From contig JBDHVW010000004.1 in the NCBI GenBank assembly GCA_039809865.1, positions 111,246 through 175,245 of the forward strand: a DNA stretch of 64,000 bases, written 5' to 3'. Below the pieces are notes generated by a model that saw nothing but the letters and a program-made list of their open reading frames with translations, had not been told where the DNA came from and made no database searches. The DNA comes from QWHO01 sp039809865. GTDB lineage: Bacteria > Vulcanimicrobiota > Xenobia > Xenobiales > QWHO01. This document shows positions 32,991 to 42,077 of this stretch, piece after piece (within the stretch, counting starts at the first letter, position 1; each line of letters begins with the position of its first letter). The translations under genes were made by a program, and so were the position numbers.

Positions 32991-35759
32991 TCATGAGAGG
33001 CCGCGCAGCAAGCTTCGCGCACGTTCGATACGGGTAGGGACGTCAGGCTCCATGAGACGCTCTTTGCTCGCCAGCGTCACGAATTGTTCGAGCGCGTGAC
33101 GGGCATCCTCGCGCCGAGCGAGCTTCAGGAGTTGTAACCCCTGTGTTTCCCAGGCCGACACGGGGCAGCCGGGCAGCTTCAGAGCCCGCTGGCTCTGCCG
33201 TACGGCCGCCAGGGGGTCGCTCAGGAGCCTCGCCGCCAGGGCGTTGGCGTCAGGCTGAAAGGCGTCCAGCCGCAGGGCGTCGTCGCAGCCTTTGAGCGCC
33301 TCGCGCTCAGAGCCCAGATACAGCAAGACCTGGGCGTGGTGAGCCAACAACCAGGCCTCGCACGAAGCGTCCGGGCCCAGCATGGAAAGCACCCGGGCGA
33401 GCATCTCGAGCGCAATCTCGGGTTGGCCGGCCAGGAACATCTCCTGAGCCGCGCGTCCTCGCGCCAGGGCCTCGGCGTCGGAGAGCGCCGAGGTGCGCCG
33501 CAGCTGCTCGCCCGTGGGCGGCTCGCCGGACAGGTCTTTCCAGGTGTCGGTGGTCACGACCTGATAGGCCAGGTCCCTGACCTCGAGCTGCTCGCCTGGC
33601 GACTCCTCCCCCACCAGCGGCGCGCAGGCCAGCCAGAGCAACTTGCGGTCCACGTGCATCTCGCGCAAGAGCTCGCGCGCCCGGCAGCTCACCTCCAGCA
33701 TGGCCAGCACCAGCGTGTCGGTGCTCAGTCTCTTGCGGACGCCGCTGTCCTGGCGCGCGCGACTGAAAAGGCCCTTGGCGCGACTGGTGTAGCGCCGCGA
33801 GTGGCTCCCCGTGGGCGGCTCCCCGGCCAGCCGCTCGCGCAGCTCGGCCAGGTCGAGGACGTGAGCCAGGCCGCGCGCAGCAGTGCATTCGGGCACCGCC
33901 AGCACCGAGCGCAGGATGTCCACCGTATTGACGGGGCCCTCGCGTCGCGCGCCCTCCAGCACGCGGGCCAGCAAGGGCGTCCAGGGCAGGGCCGGCCGCA
34001 GCGAGCGCACGGGACGCAACAGCGCCGCCACGCGCGCCGCCTGAAGCTCGGTCAGGATGAGCACCTTCAAGTCGTCCCCCGGAAGCTCGTCCGGCGGGCA
34101 GTAAAAGAGCGGCTTTCTGGCCTTGCGCAGGCTCGCCAGCGGGATCTCGTCGTGACGATTGCCACGCAGCTTGACCTGATTCACCATGCGCCGCAGCCAC
34201 TCCGTTCCCAGCTCAGGCGCCAGCTCGCGCGCGGTCTCGTCCTGCATCAGCTGCCACAGGGCGGGGCGGCCGAGGGGGGGCAGCGGCAGATCCTCGCGGG
34301 CCCAGGTGAGGAACTCCAGCAGGTGGGCCGTGACCAGCTCGCGCGGGGCATCCCGGTGGAGCAGGGCGCGATAGAGCGAGACCATCGGAATGGGCCAGTC
34401 GTCCGCGGGGCCGTCCAGGGGCAGCTTGAGGACCATCCCGGACGGCGCCACCCGGTGCCTCTCACGGACCTTGCCGGTGAACACGGTCAGAGTGCCCCCC
34501 GGCACCCGGTTCTCCAGGGCCACCTCGCCCGGGCCGTCCTCGAGCGGCATGCGCACCAGGTACTCGTGGTTACGGGGAAGGCGAACCCTGGGGCCTGCGG
34601 GCAGGTCGTCCACTTTCACCCAGTTGTCGAATGCCGTCCACAGCACCATCTGCGCCGCGGCGTCCGCCAGGACGAAGCGCGCTGGATCCCAGCCGGACCG
34701 GGTTCCCGTCCAGGGGGTGTCGCTGCGACCGAGCCAGCCCTCCTCATGGAACTGGCGCGTGAGCTCGTGCAGGGTCACGGGTGACTGATCGGCGCGCCGG
34801 AAGAGGGGCAGCTCACCCAGGCTCTTGACCCGGCGGTCGAGCAAGAAGGCCAGTAAGGGCGCCAGTTGCTGCACGTCGGGACTGCTTTCGAACAGGGGAA
34901 TGGCCGCATCCGTCAGCGCCTCCGGGGCCCAGTGAAAGAAGCCCGGCTCGACCAGGGCGGCCCGGCTGAGGTCGAGCGGCAGGGTCTGGGTCCACCAGAT
35001 CACCTGCAGGGGCCCGCGCCAGAGCGGTCGGCACGGATAGGAAACGCCACAGTGCACCACGGTCAGCTGCGCCGCCTTGCCCGGCTCGAAGAGCACGTAG
35101 CCACATCCCTCGGGAAGTCCGGGGTGCTGCCGGGTGGGGGCCTCGAGACCGAGGGGAGGCTCACCGAACTGCAGCGCGAGTAGAGGCCTGGCGGCCAGCC
35201 GCGGAGTGCCGGCCAGCGGTGCCAGGGTGGTGCGCCGCGCCAGCAACTCCTGCTCGCGGCAGCGTCGTCCCAGCAGGCGACGAATCAGGCCCCGCAGGCT
35301 GGGGGGGCGCTTGAGCCAGAGCGTGGTCCCGGGCGACTCTCCGGCCGGCTCGACGGACAGATTGTCGTTGCGGAGCTGCAAACGGTGTCCACCGCTGGTG
35401 AGCTCGATCTCGCCATAGAGGGTGCGGGCCGTATTCAAGCCCACCGCCAACTCGCGTAAGGCCAGTCGCTCGGGCTCCGAGCTCAGCAGGCTGGGCATCA
35501 GCTCGTGCAGCTCCCGCTCGGAGAACGGCTGACCGTCCCATTCGCACTGCACGACCCCGGTGCGGGCCTTCAGCTCGAAACGCGTCGCCCCGCGCACGAT
35601 CGCAGCCGCAAAGACACGCAAGACGTACTCGTGCGGCTCCTCCAACTGGTGGCGCAGCATGCGCTCGCGGGCGTGCTCGAGGTCGAGCGTGAAACGCCCG
35701 CTCGAGTCGAAACGCCCCTGGCGCCGCAGTTCTTCGAGGAATGCGTGAGCTTCGGTCAT
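32991..35759 (-). CDS. Large protein with GHKL-like N-terminus, Clp-N-like repeats and TPR tail
   Basis: 922 residues from ATG 35759 (AAGGAG 6 nt upstream). Residues about 30-165 resemble a degenerate GHKL/Hsp90-type ATPase: an EYVLRVFAAAIVRGATRFEL helix, CEWDGQPFSERELHELMPSL at the DxGxG position, and GTTLWLKRP near the lid. Residues about 590-720 hold two stretches like Clp N-domain repeats (VNTVDILRSVLAVPECTAAR and LSTDTLVLAMLEVSCRAREL). The C-terminus is TPR-like (ALEMLARVLSMLGPD onward). A chaperone or signalling scaffold is plausible, but ATP-binding motifs are incomplete. No family assigned. Confidence 0.6.
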   Translation of the reverse strand: MTEAHAFLEELRRQGRFDSSGRFTLDLEHARERMLRHQLEEPHEYVLRVFAAAIVRGATRFELKARTGVVQCEWDGQPFSERELHELMPSLLSSEPERLALRELAVGLNTARTLYGEIELTSGGHRLQLRNDNLSVEPAGESPGTTLWLKRPPSLRGLIRRLLGRRCREQELLARRTTLAPLAGTPRLAARPLLALQFGEPPLGLEAPTRQHPGLPEGCGYVLFEPGKAAQLTVVHCGVSYPCRPLWRGPLQVIWWTQTLPLDLSRAALVEPGFFHWAPEALTDAAIPLFESSPDVQQLAPLLAFLLDRRVKSLGELPLFRRADQSPVTLHELTRQFHEEGWLGRSDTPWTGTRSGWDPARFVLADAAAQMVLWTAFDNWVKVDDLPAGPRVRLPRNHEYLVRMPLEDGPGEVALENRVPGGTLTVFTGKVRERHRVAPSGMVLKLPLDGPADDWPIPMVSLYRALLHRDAPRELVTAHLLEFLTWAREDLPLPPLGRPALWQLMQDETARELAPELGTEWLRRMVNQVKLRGNRHDEIPLASLRKARKPLFYCPPDELPGDDLKVLILTELQAARVAALLRPVRSLRPALPWTPLLARVLEGARREGPVNTVDILRSVLAVPECTAARGLAHVLDLAELRERLAGEPPTGSHSRRYTSRAKGLFSRARQDSGVRKRLSTDTLVLAMLEVSCRARELLREMHVDRKLLWLACAPLVGEESPGEQLEVRDLAYQVVTTDTWKDLSGEPPTGEQLRRTSALSDAEALARGRAAQEMFLAGQPEIALEMLARVLSMLGPDASCEAWLLAHHAQVLLYLGSEREALKGCDDALRLDAFQPDANALAARLLSDPLAAVRQSQRALKLPGCPVSAWETQGLQLLKLARREDARHALEQFVTLASKERLMEPDVPTRIERARSLLRGLS

Positions 35760-35857
35760 CCCCACTCCTTTCGGCAATTCAGGTTTTTTTCAGTTTTCTC
35801 CGGTTTAGTTTTCTTAACAAAGCTCCACAACGACAGGAGCGGACTGAGGGACATCCG

Positions 35858-36196
35858 ATGACTGCCACCGTATCGACCCGTTTCACGCAGGAGACTGCCT
35901 CTCAACTCTGGTCCGAGCACTCCGGCAAGGCCGTGCTCAGCCTGGACGATCCGCGTTTCCTCCAGCTTGCCCAGCACTTTCTGACCGGCTCGGAGCTCGC
36001 CGAGAAACCCGTTTCCCTGCTGGGACCCGGCTGGACCGAGGTGCGCACCAGCGGGCCCTCTTCCCGCTTCGTCTTGAAGGGACGCCTCACGCAGGAGCTG
36101 CGCTTCGTCTTCTCTTTCGACGAGCAGAGCGCGACTCTCAGCGCTTCCGGGGAGGAGTTGCGGGTGGACCCGGACCAGCTCGCGTCCCTGGTGTGA
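35858..36196 (+). CDS. Hypothetical small protein
   Basis: 112 residues from ATG 35858 with GAGGG 7 nt upstream. No signal peptide. Helical first half (TQETASQLWSEHSGKAVLSL) and beta-rich second half (FVLKGRLTQELRFVFSFDEQ). Unknown family. It precedes the DUF2252 gene by 15 nt, but that gene seems to have its own promoter within the overlap. Confidence 0.6.
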   Translation: MTATVSTRFTQETASQLWSEHSGKAVLSLDDPRFLQLAQHFLTGSELAEKPVSLLGPGWTEVRTSGPSSRFVLKGRLTQELRFVFSFDEQSATLSASGEELRVDPDQLASLV

Positions 36197-36211
36197 TATA
36201 CTGACCGGGTC

Positions 36212-37531
36212 GTGGAAGCCGGACCGATCTCGTCGACCGCTGCTCTCAGCGCCAGGCCTCTGACCGCGCGCGAGGCGCCCCCGCTTGCCTGCACGCCCGT
36301 CGATCGGGTCACCATGTCCGCCGACGAGCCCGAGCGCCGCTGGCTGCGCGAGCCTTCCCAGGGTGTCGCCTTCGTGAACCGCTTCAATGACGGGCTCCCT
36401 CTGAGTGCCGAGGATCGCGCCGCCAAGGACAAGCTCCAGCGTGAGTCGGCCATGATGTTCCTGAAGGCCAATCCGGCCCTGTTCTACGCCGACATGCGCG
36501 GCCCGTACGCCGCCCGGACACAGCTCTTGCCACGCGCCTGCCCCGAAGGCACGCTGGTGGCCGATTGCCACCTGCTCAATTTCGGGACCTTCCGGTCGCC
36601 CGAGGGCAAGCTGGTCTGGGGCCTCAACGATTTCGACCAGTCGGGCCACGGGCGTCTGGAGCTCGATCTCTGCCGGCTGGCAGCCAGCGCGGCCGTGCTG
36701 GGCGAGGAGCTGGGACTCTCCAAGAGCGATCGCAACCGCATCCTGGAGCACCTCGGCCAGGCCTACTTCGACGCTCTGCGCGGCCCGGACCGGGCCGCCT
36801 GGCTGCACCCCCACCAGACATTCGGCAGCGTTCGCACCGAGCTCGACCACGCGGCCAGAGGCTCGCGCGAGAACTTCCTGGCCGAGCACATGGACGGCCG
36901 CTCGTTGAAAATTGGTCCGCGCCAGCGGGCGGTGACGCCCGAGGTGCAGACCCGGGTCGAGGGCCTGTTGCACCGTTACGAGGCGGGACTGGGAGACGCT
37001 CCCTCGGTGAAGCGTCCCCTCGAGGTGTGGTCGGTGGTCGAGCGCCTCGGAAGCGGTGGCTCGAGCTTCGGTTTACCCCGCTATTACGCCGCCGTGGCGG
37101 GCTCCGACGGTCAGCCCGTCGTGCTGGAGGTCAAGCAGATCTTGCCGGCTCCGTTGGAGTCAGACTCCTGCGATCTGAGCCAGGCCGACGCGGGCGCGAT
37201 GGTGTCCAACCAGAAGGCCCTGGGCGGCTACGCCAACCCCCTGACGGGTGGCGTCGACGGCTGGCTCGTGCGCGAGCGCGAGTGGGAAAAATCCAACCTC
37301 TGGCCCGACAAGTGGGGCTACGACGAGCTCAAGCAGGCCGTTCAACAGGCCGCCCTGGTCCTGGCCCGGGCCCACACCCAGACCCCCGAGGCCGCCCGCG
37401 CCGCCGCTCGCTGGGTGGGCGACGACAGCGCCCTGGCCATCCGCAACCTGCGCGAATTCGCGCGCGATTACGCCGCGCAGACGCGCGTGGACCACCGCGA
37501 GCTGGTGCAGTCCGATTTGCGTAAGGGATAG
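36212..37531 (+). CDS. DUF2252 family protein
   Basis: 439 residues from GTG 36212. DUF2252 hallmarks are present: LVADCHLLNFGTFRS (the GDxHxxNFG motif with Gly replaced by Ala), WGLNDFDQSGHGRLELDLCR (Asp pair plus the DLxRLAAS helix) and LEVKQILPA. The family has a kinase-like (APH-type) fold of unknown substrate. TATACT lies 9 nt before the GTG, so the transcript may be leaderless. Length is normal for the family. Confidence 0.85.
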   Translation: MEAGPISSTAALSARPLTAREAPPLACTPVDRVTMSADEPERRWLREPSQGVAFVNRFNDGLPLSAEDRAAKDKLQRESAMMFLKANPALFYADMRGPYAARTQLLPRACPEGTLVADCHLLNFGTFRSPEGKLVWGLNDFDQSGHGRLELDLCRLAASAAVLGEELGLSKSDRNRILEHLGQAYFDALRGPDRAAWLHPHQTFGSVRTELDHAARGSRENFLAEHMDGRSLKIGPRQRAVTPEVQTRVEGLLHRYEAGLGDAPSVKRPLEVWSVVERLGSGGSSFGLPRYYAAVAGSDGQPVVLEVKQILPAPLESDSCDLSQADAGAMVSNQKALGGYANPLTGGVDGWLVREREWEKSNLWPDKWGYDELKQAVQQAALVLARAHTQTPEAARAAARWVGDDSALAIRNLREFARDYAAQTRVDHRELVQSDLRKG

Positions 37532-37568
37532 GCTCCAGCGGCGGCGGGGAGCCTCGTGGGCGTTTTAA

Positions 37569-37718
37569 GGAGAGGTGGGGAGTTCTGTCGGAACTCGACC
37601 CATTGGAGAGGTGGAGAGTTTTACAGGAGTGGCTCCGCCTCCACGAAAGTTAGCTTTCGTGCGCGCGGAGCACAATAAGTTCTTTCCGAGGGCTTGCCCC
37701 GGGGCTCTCCACCTCTCC
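37569..37718. repeat. Structured intergenic element with nested inverted repeats
   Basis: GGAGAGGTGGAGAG (37605-37618) and its exact reverse complement (37705-37718) flank a hairpin CACGAAAG-TTAG-CTTTCGTG (37642-37661), itself bracketed by GCTCCGC / GCGGAGC. A second direct copy of GGAGAGGTGG lies at 37569, next to a small GAGTTC/GAACTC hairpin. It sits between two convergent genes. It could be a MITE-like relic or a structured 3' element; I cannot tell. Confidence 0.65.
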
Positions 37719-37794
37719 AGGCACAGACCTGGAGTCGCCTCTCTCCCGAACAGGAATCTCCTACCTTACACACCCCCACGAGGCTATCTCGAGC

Positions 37795-40527
37795 TTACCC
37801 CGCCGTAGCCGGCTGCTGCTGGGCCTGGGCCTGCTCGAAGTTGGCCTTGATCACCGCCGGGTCGGTCGGCAGGCCCAGGCGCGCGGAGAGAACCAGGGCG
37901 TTCATCACGTTGACCTGGCCGGCCGCGGCCGGATCGCCGGCCTGGGCTTTGGTCATCCAACCGTCGAAGGCTTTCTGGGCCTCGGGGTCCTGCTTGGCAG
38001 CCAGATCCTGGATGCGGTGCGCCTCGCCCAGCTGCTCGGGGGTCGCCTGCAGCAGCGCCACCTGCGACTCGTGCGAGATCTGGCCGATGATGGCCTGCGC
38101 GACCTGATTCATCTGGGCGGCTTTGGCGTCGCCCTGCTGGGCGGCCTGCGCCAGGCGGCTCAGCTCGGCGTCGGCCTGCGGGTTGCCCTGGATGGCCGCC
38201 TGCACCATGCCGAGCATGTACTGCTCCATCTGGGCCTGCGTCTCCTGAGGCGTGACCGTCGGCGTGGGCTGGGCCGGGGCGGCAGGCTGTTGGGCCTGGG
38301 GCTCGGGCGTGGCAGGCGCGGGGGTCGGCGCCGCCGACTGCGTCTTGGCGTCCTCCACCACGCGGTTGGGATCGTCACCCTTTGCCAGGGCCTTCGAAGT
38401 GTTGATCACCACCTTGGCCAGCGAGGCCTCGGGAGAGTTCTGAGCGGGACCGTTCATCCAGCTGCGCACCGTGCCGACCGACTCCTGGTGGCCCGACTCG
38501 GACAGCAGCAGGGTGCGCAGCACGCGCGAAGTCTGAGCGTCCGTCAAACCGAGGTTCTCGGCCGAGCGGGTGACCGGTCCGGACGAAAGAAGGTCTTTGT
38601 TGAACTGCTCCTTCAACGCAGCGTCGGCGTGACGCTCCACTGCGCACTGACCCAGGTCGAAGAGGGCTTCTTTGAACTGTCCGATCACTCCGGGCGCGGC
38701 CGTATCGAGGGTCTTCTCGAAGCCGGTCAGCTCCAGGCCCGTCTTCTGCAGGTCGGCCTGCAGCTTGCCGGCCTCCTCGGCCTTGCCCTGAGCCTGCGCC
38801 ATGGCGATCTTCTGACGGGTGGTATCGATCTTGGTCATCGAGCTGAGGTAGCCCTCGGCGGCCGTTTTGTCGGCCTTGAGCAGGTCGGCGCGCAGCCCCA
38901 TCGCCTTGTCCCAGGCGGCTGTCTCTCGCGGCCCTTCCGGCTTGGCCTTGGCGCCGGAGATGGCTTTGTCCGGGGTGGGCGTGCGATCTTTGTGGGTGAT
39001 CTTGTGCCAGAGCATTTTGCCCAGCATCGCGAGCGGCTTGCCCACCATATAGAGCATGCCAGCCATCGGCAGGAGCACGGCAGCGGCCGCCAGCAGCGGC
39101 GGGCAACCCACGCCCAGAGTGGCCAGGATACCGCAGGTCATGCCGAGTCCGCTGGCCGCCGCCTGGACGCCCTGCATCTTCACCTGACCATCGAGCTGCT
39201 TGATCTGCGCATCGAGCGGCACGTTCTGGACGCCCTGCGGGGTCTCCATCGGCACCACACCCACGCCTTCGGCCTCGAGGGCGCGCAGCTGGGCCATCGG
39301 CATCGTCAACTGCTCGCCGCGAGCCCCTTCGTAGTGCTGCAGCTGGGGAGCGAGCGCGGCCAGCTTCTCGTCGAACTTGGCAGCCTTGTCGGGCGGCAGC
39401 TGCGAGCGCACGGCCTGGACGGCCTCGGTGGCCGCGGTCAGCTTGGCCTGCAACGCCTCGACCTGGGCGTTGAGCTTCTCGCGCTCCTCGCGCAGGCCCT
39501 TGAGCGTTTCCTTCTGACCGGGATCGAGCTTGTCTTTCTCTTCCTTCTTGGTGCCGCGCTTGATGGCCGCGTCGTATTCCTTGAGGGTGGCCTGCGGCTC
39601 GAGCAGAGCCTGCTCGGCGTTGAACTGGCTCTTGAGCGCCTCGATGTACTTCGGACCGGCCTCGGGAGCCGACTTCAACAACGACTGGCGGCTCTCACCG
39701 GCCTCGTAGTTGCCTTTGAGGTAGACCACGCGGTCGCGCTCGTTGCCGGCCTTGCGCATCGCATCCAGCGAAGTCAGCACGCCCACGGCCCCGGCGACGC
39801 CGGCCAGGGTGCCGGCGGTGCTGGCCGCCATCCAGTGGTTCCAGCCGGCCAGGACCATGTTGCCGAAGTTGGCGCCGACCATGCCGATCTTACCGACCAG
39901 CCCGGAGCCCATCTCGACGATCTGGCCGAACTTGGAGTTGGCCACCACGCGGGTGTAGCCTTGCGGGAGCGCGTCCTTCTGGCCGCCCTCGTAGGCCTCC
40001 TTGAGGTCGTTGTGATAATCGCTGGGACGCTTGATGATGGCGTCGTGGGGCGTCAGCTTGGCGTCGAAATCGTCGATGCCGCGGCGCGCGGAGCCGTCTT
40101 TATTGGTCTCGCCGGTCGGCTGGAACAGCTCGTCGGGCACTTCGAGCGGCACCGCGATGAACTTGGAGGTGTTCGTGTGGGGGGGAACCGGCACCACCAG
40201 CAGGTCGCCCCCCTCGGGCGAGAACTGGGCGCTCTTCACGTGGGGCACGTGGGCCGGATCCTGCTTGGCCACTTCGGGCTTGGCGAGGAAGACGGGCTCG
40301 AGGTTCTGGATGGGCACGTTGCCCTGCGCGTCGGGGGTCAGGAGCGCTTCGTTGACGTCCATCTCGACGACCAGCTTCTTGAAGCGAGGCGGCTCAGGCG
40401 CGGCCGGCGCCTGACCGAGGGTCACCTGATCGGCCGGCGGGGCCTGGCCTTCGGTCTGCGCTTTGGGAGGAGTCCCGCTCGTGGCAGCCATCTGGAGACT
40501 GCTGAGATTCTGGATGTTGTTGGTCAT
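37795..40527 (-). CDS. Large coiled-coil protein with two hydrophobic segments, unknown function
   Basis: 910 residues from ATG 40527 (GAGGAG 9 nt upstream). Residues 1-50 are Ser/Thr/Pro/Gln-rich with no Sec signal. One hydrophobic segment lies near residues 205-255 (GNMVLAGWNHWMAASTAGTL), then a long coiled coil (about 300-400, LKGLREEREKLNAQVEALQA), then a second hydrophobic segment near 455-505 (PPLLAAAAVLLPMAGMLYMV). More helices and a Pro/Gln-rich linker follow, with a helical C-terminus. Coiled coil plus two membrane segments recalls type III translocators, but no sequence motif proves that. Promoter of the GTTNACA class. Confidence 0.7.
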   Translation of the reverse strand: MTNNIQNLSSLQMAATSGTPPKAQTEGQAPPADQVTLGQAPAAPEPPRFKKLVVEMDVNEALLTPDAQGNVPIQNLEPVFLAKPEVAKQDPAHVPHVKSAQFSPEGGDLLVVPVPPHTNTSKFIAVPLEVPDELFQPTGETNKDGSARRGIDDFDAKLTPHDAIIKRPSDYHNDLKEAYEGGQKDALPQGYTRVVANSKFGQIVEMGSGLVGKIGMVGANFGNMVLAGWNHWMAASTAGTLAGVAGAVGVLTSLDAMRKAGNERDRVVYLKGNYEAGESRQSLLKSAPEAGPKYIEALKSQFNAEQALLEPQATLKEYDAAIKRGTKKEEKDKLDPGQKETLKGLREEREKLNAQVEALQAKLTAATEAVQAVRSQLPPDKAAKFDEKLAALAPQLQHYEGARGEQLTMPMAQLRALEAEGVGVVPMETPQGVQNVPLDAQIKQLDGQVKMQGVQAAASGLGMTCGILATLGVGCPPLLAAAAVLLPMAGMLYMVGKPLAMLGKMLWHKITHKDRTPTPDKAISGAKAKPEGPRETAAWDKAMGLRADLLKADKTAAEGYLSSMTKIDTTRQKIAMAQAQGKAEEAGKLQADLQKTGLELTGFEKTLDTAAPGVIGQFKEALFDLGQCAVERHADAALKEQFNKDLLSSGPVTRSAENLGLTDAQTSRVLRTLLLSESGHQESVGTVRSWMNGPAQNSPEASLAKVVINTSKALAKGDDPNRVVEDAKTQSAAPTPAPATPEPQAQQPAAPAQPTPTVTPQETQAQMEQYMLGMVQAAIQGNPQADAELSRLAQAAQQGDAKAAQMNQVAQAIIGQISHESQVALLQATPEQLGEAHRIQDLAAKQDPEAQKAFDGWMTKAQAGDPAAAGQVNVMNALVLSARLGLPTDPAVIKANFEQAQAQQQPATAG

Positions 40528-40670
40528 CGCTTCGGGCTCCTCTGTATTTGAACTGAACTGAGTGGCTGACCTATCGCAGCTTGATGGATGATAACACCGT
40601 CCACTGAAAGATTACTTAACCGACCCGAGGGTGCCGAAAGGCGACTCTCCCCCAACTGACCGATGCCCGC

Positions 40671-40716
40671 AGTATACGTACGCGGACGAGGGCTGACAAG
40701 GCTAACGCGTGTTAAC
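40671..40716 (-). promoter_or_regulatory. GTTNACA-type promoter of the 910-residue protein gene
   Basis: Minus strand: GTTAACA (40716-40710), 33 nt, TATACT (40676-40671). The leader would be about 140 nt. The spacing is one longer than in the other members. Confidence 0.45.
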
Positions 40717-40773
40717 TTTTAACCATGGCCCTGGATTGAAGGTTCTGCAAAGGATGGAAAGAGCCTGCAGAAC

Positions 40774-42012
40774 TCAGGCGCGAGCGAGCGCGAGGGCCTG
40801 GTCGGCGTGGACCAGGCCGGCGCCCTGGTCGTTCTCGCCGCCGGCGACATGACGGACCGCAGCCCGGCGCAGGATGGTTTTGAGCGCGGGCTGGTCCAGA
40901 GCCGGGTTGGCCTCCAGGAGACAGGCGACCAGGCCGGCGATCTGAGGCGCCGCCTGGGAAGTGCCCGAGAGCGCGAGGTAGTCGCGCCCGATGCGAGGAT
41001 TCTCGGAGTTGTCGCGGCGTGAGCCGGGAGCCAGCGGACCGTAGATCAGAACTCCCGGAGCCACCACGTCCGGCTTGGCGATCTGCTCATGGGCCGTGGG
41101 GCCGCGGCTGGAGTCGCGCGCGACCGTGTCGTCGTCCGGCGAGGCCGTCTTGTGGTTGTCGTAAGCCCCCACCGTGATGGCCTCCGCCACCGTGCCCGGA
41201 GAGCTGATGGAGCCCGCGCCCGGACCCTCGTTGCCGGCGGAGATGACCACCACCAGTCCGGCATCGATGGCTTTCTGGGTCACCTGAGCCCACAGGTCCT
41301 GGCGCACCGGCAGGCGCGCCTCCTGACCCAGCGACATGTTGACCACCTGGATACCGAGCCGGTCCTTGTTCTCGATCACCCACTGCAGGCCCGCGATGGC
41401 CTCCTTGACGGTGCCGATGCGCACCCCCACCAGGCTGGCGTCCGGCGCCACCCCTTTGAGCTTGCCGCCGCTCCGCGAGCCGTTTCCGGCCAGGATGCCG
41501 CTGACGTTCGTGCCGTGGCCCACGGTATCGGCGGGCCCGGACTGCTTGTCCTCGGTCATGTCGGCCCAGCCCTTGATGCGGTCCTTCAAATCGGGATGGG
41601 GATAGATGCCGGAGTCGATTACGGCCACCGTGACACCTTTGCCGGTAAATCCAGCCGCGTGCACCTTGTCCAGGCCGGGCAGGGAGGGCTGGAAAGCGGT
41701 CTCGAGCGGCGGATCGATGGCAAAATCGTCGTCCACCATCATGGGACGGAACGTCACGGGCTCGTCCAGTTGCACCACCGAGCCGCGCGGGAGCCGGGCG
41801 CGCAGCTCCATCAAGTCGTCGTGATCGAGCTGCGTGCTGAATCCATTGACGGCCGGGAGACGATCCTCCACGTCCAGCTCCATCTGGCGCTCCAGGCGGT
41901 CGCAGGCGGCCTGGGAAGGCAACGACACGATGACGTCCAGCTTGGGACGCTTTGCGACCTCGCGGGGGTCGAGCCCCAGCGCCTGACAGGTATCCCGCAA
42001 CCCGACTTTCAC
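40774..42012 (-). CDS. AprX-like subtilisin
   Basis: 412 residues from GTG 42012. Residues about 25-90 are an I9-like propeptide, although the start is not hydrophobic and no Sec signal is seen. The S8 domain has Asp133 (VAVIDSGIYPHPDL), His166 (GHGTNVSGILAG), Asn261 (SAGNEGP) and Ser352 (LSGTSQAAPQIAG). It lacks the Fn3 and jelly-roll domains of the three large subtilases. The mRNA appears leaderless, with TAACCT 6 nt before the GTG. Similar enzymes act inside cells or are released by unknown routes. Confidence 0.9.
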   Translation of the reverse strand: MKVGLRDTCQALGLDPREVAKRPKLDVIVSLPSQAACDRLERQMELDVEDRLPAVNGFSTQLDHDDLMELRARLPRGSVVQLDEPVTFRPMMVDDDFAIDPPLETAFQPSLPGLDKVHAAGFTGKGVTVAVIDSGIYPHPDLKDRIKGWADMTEDKQSGPADTVGHGTNVSGILAGNGSRSGGKLKGVAPDASLVGVRIGTVKEAIAGLQWVIENKDRLGIQVVNMSLGQEARLPVRQDLWAQVTQKAIDAGLVVVISAGNEGPGAGSISSPGTVAEAITVGAYDNHKTASPDDDTVARDSSRGPTAHEQIAKPDVVAPGVLIYGPLAPGSRRDNSENPRIGRDYLALSGTSQAAPQIAGLVACLLEANPALDQPALKTILRRAAVRHVAGGENDQGAGLVHADQALALARA

Positions 42013-42018
42013 GCGCTC

Positions 42019-42063
42019 AGGTTACGCCAGGCCGCCTCCCCAGGTCCCGGCCGAGTTGTTAAA
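42019..42063 (-). promoter_or_regulatory. GTTNACA-type promoter of the AprX-like gene
   Basis: Minus strand: TTTAACA (variant box, 42063-42057), 32 nt, TAACCT (42024-42019), 6 nt to the GTG. The extended box TTTAACAACTCGGCCGG resembles those of subtilase 2 and the TolB-like gene. Confidence 0.5.
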
Positions 42064-42077
42064 TCCTGTCGACGGAC

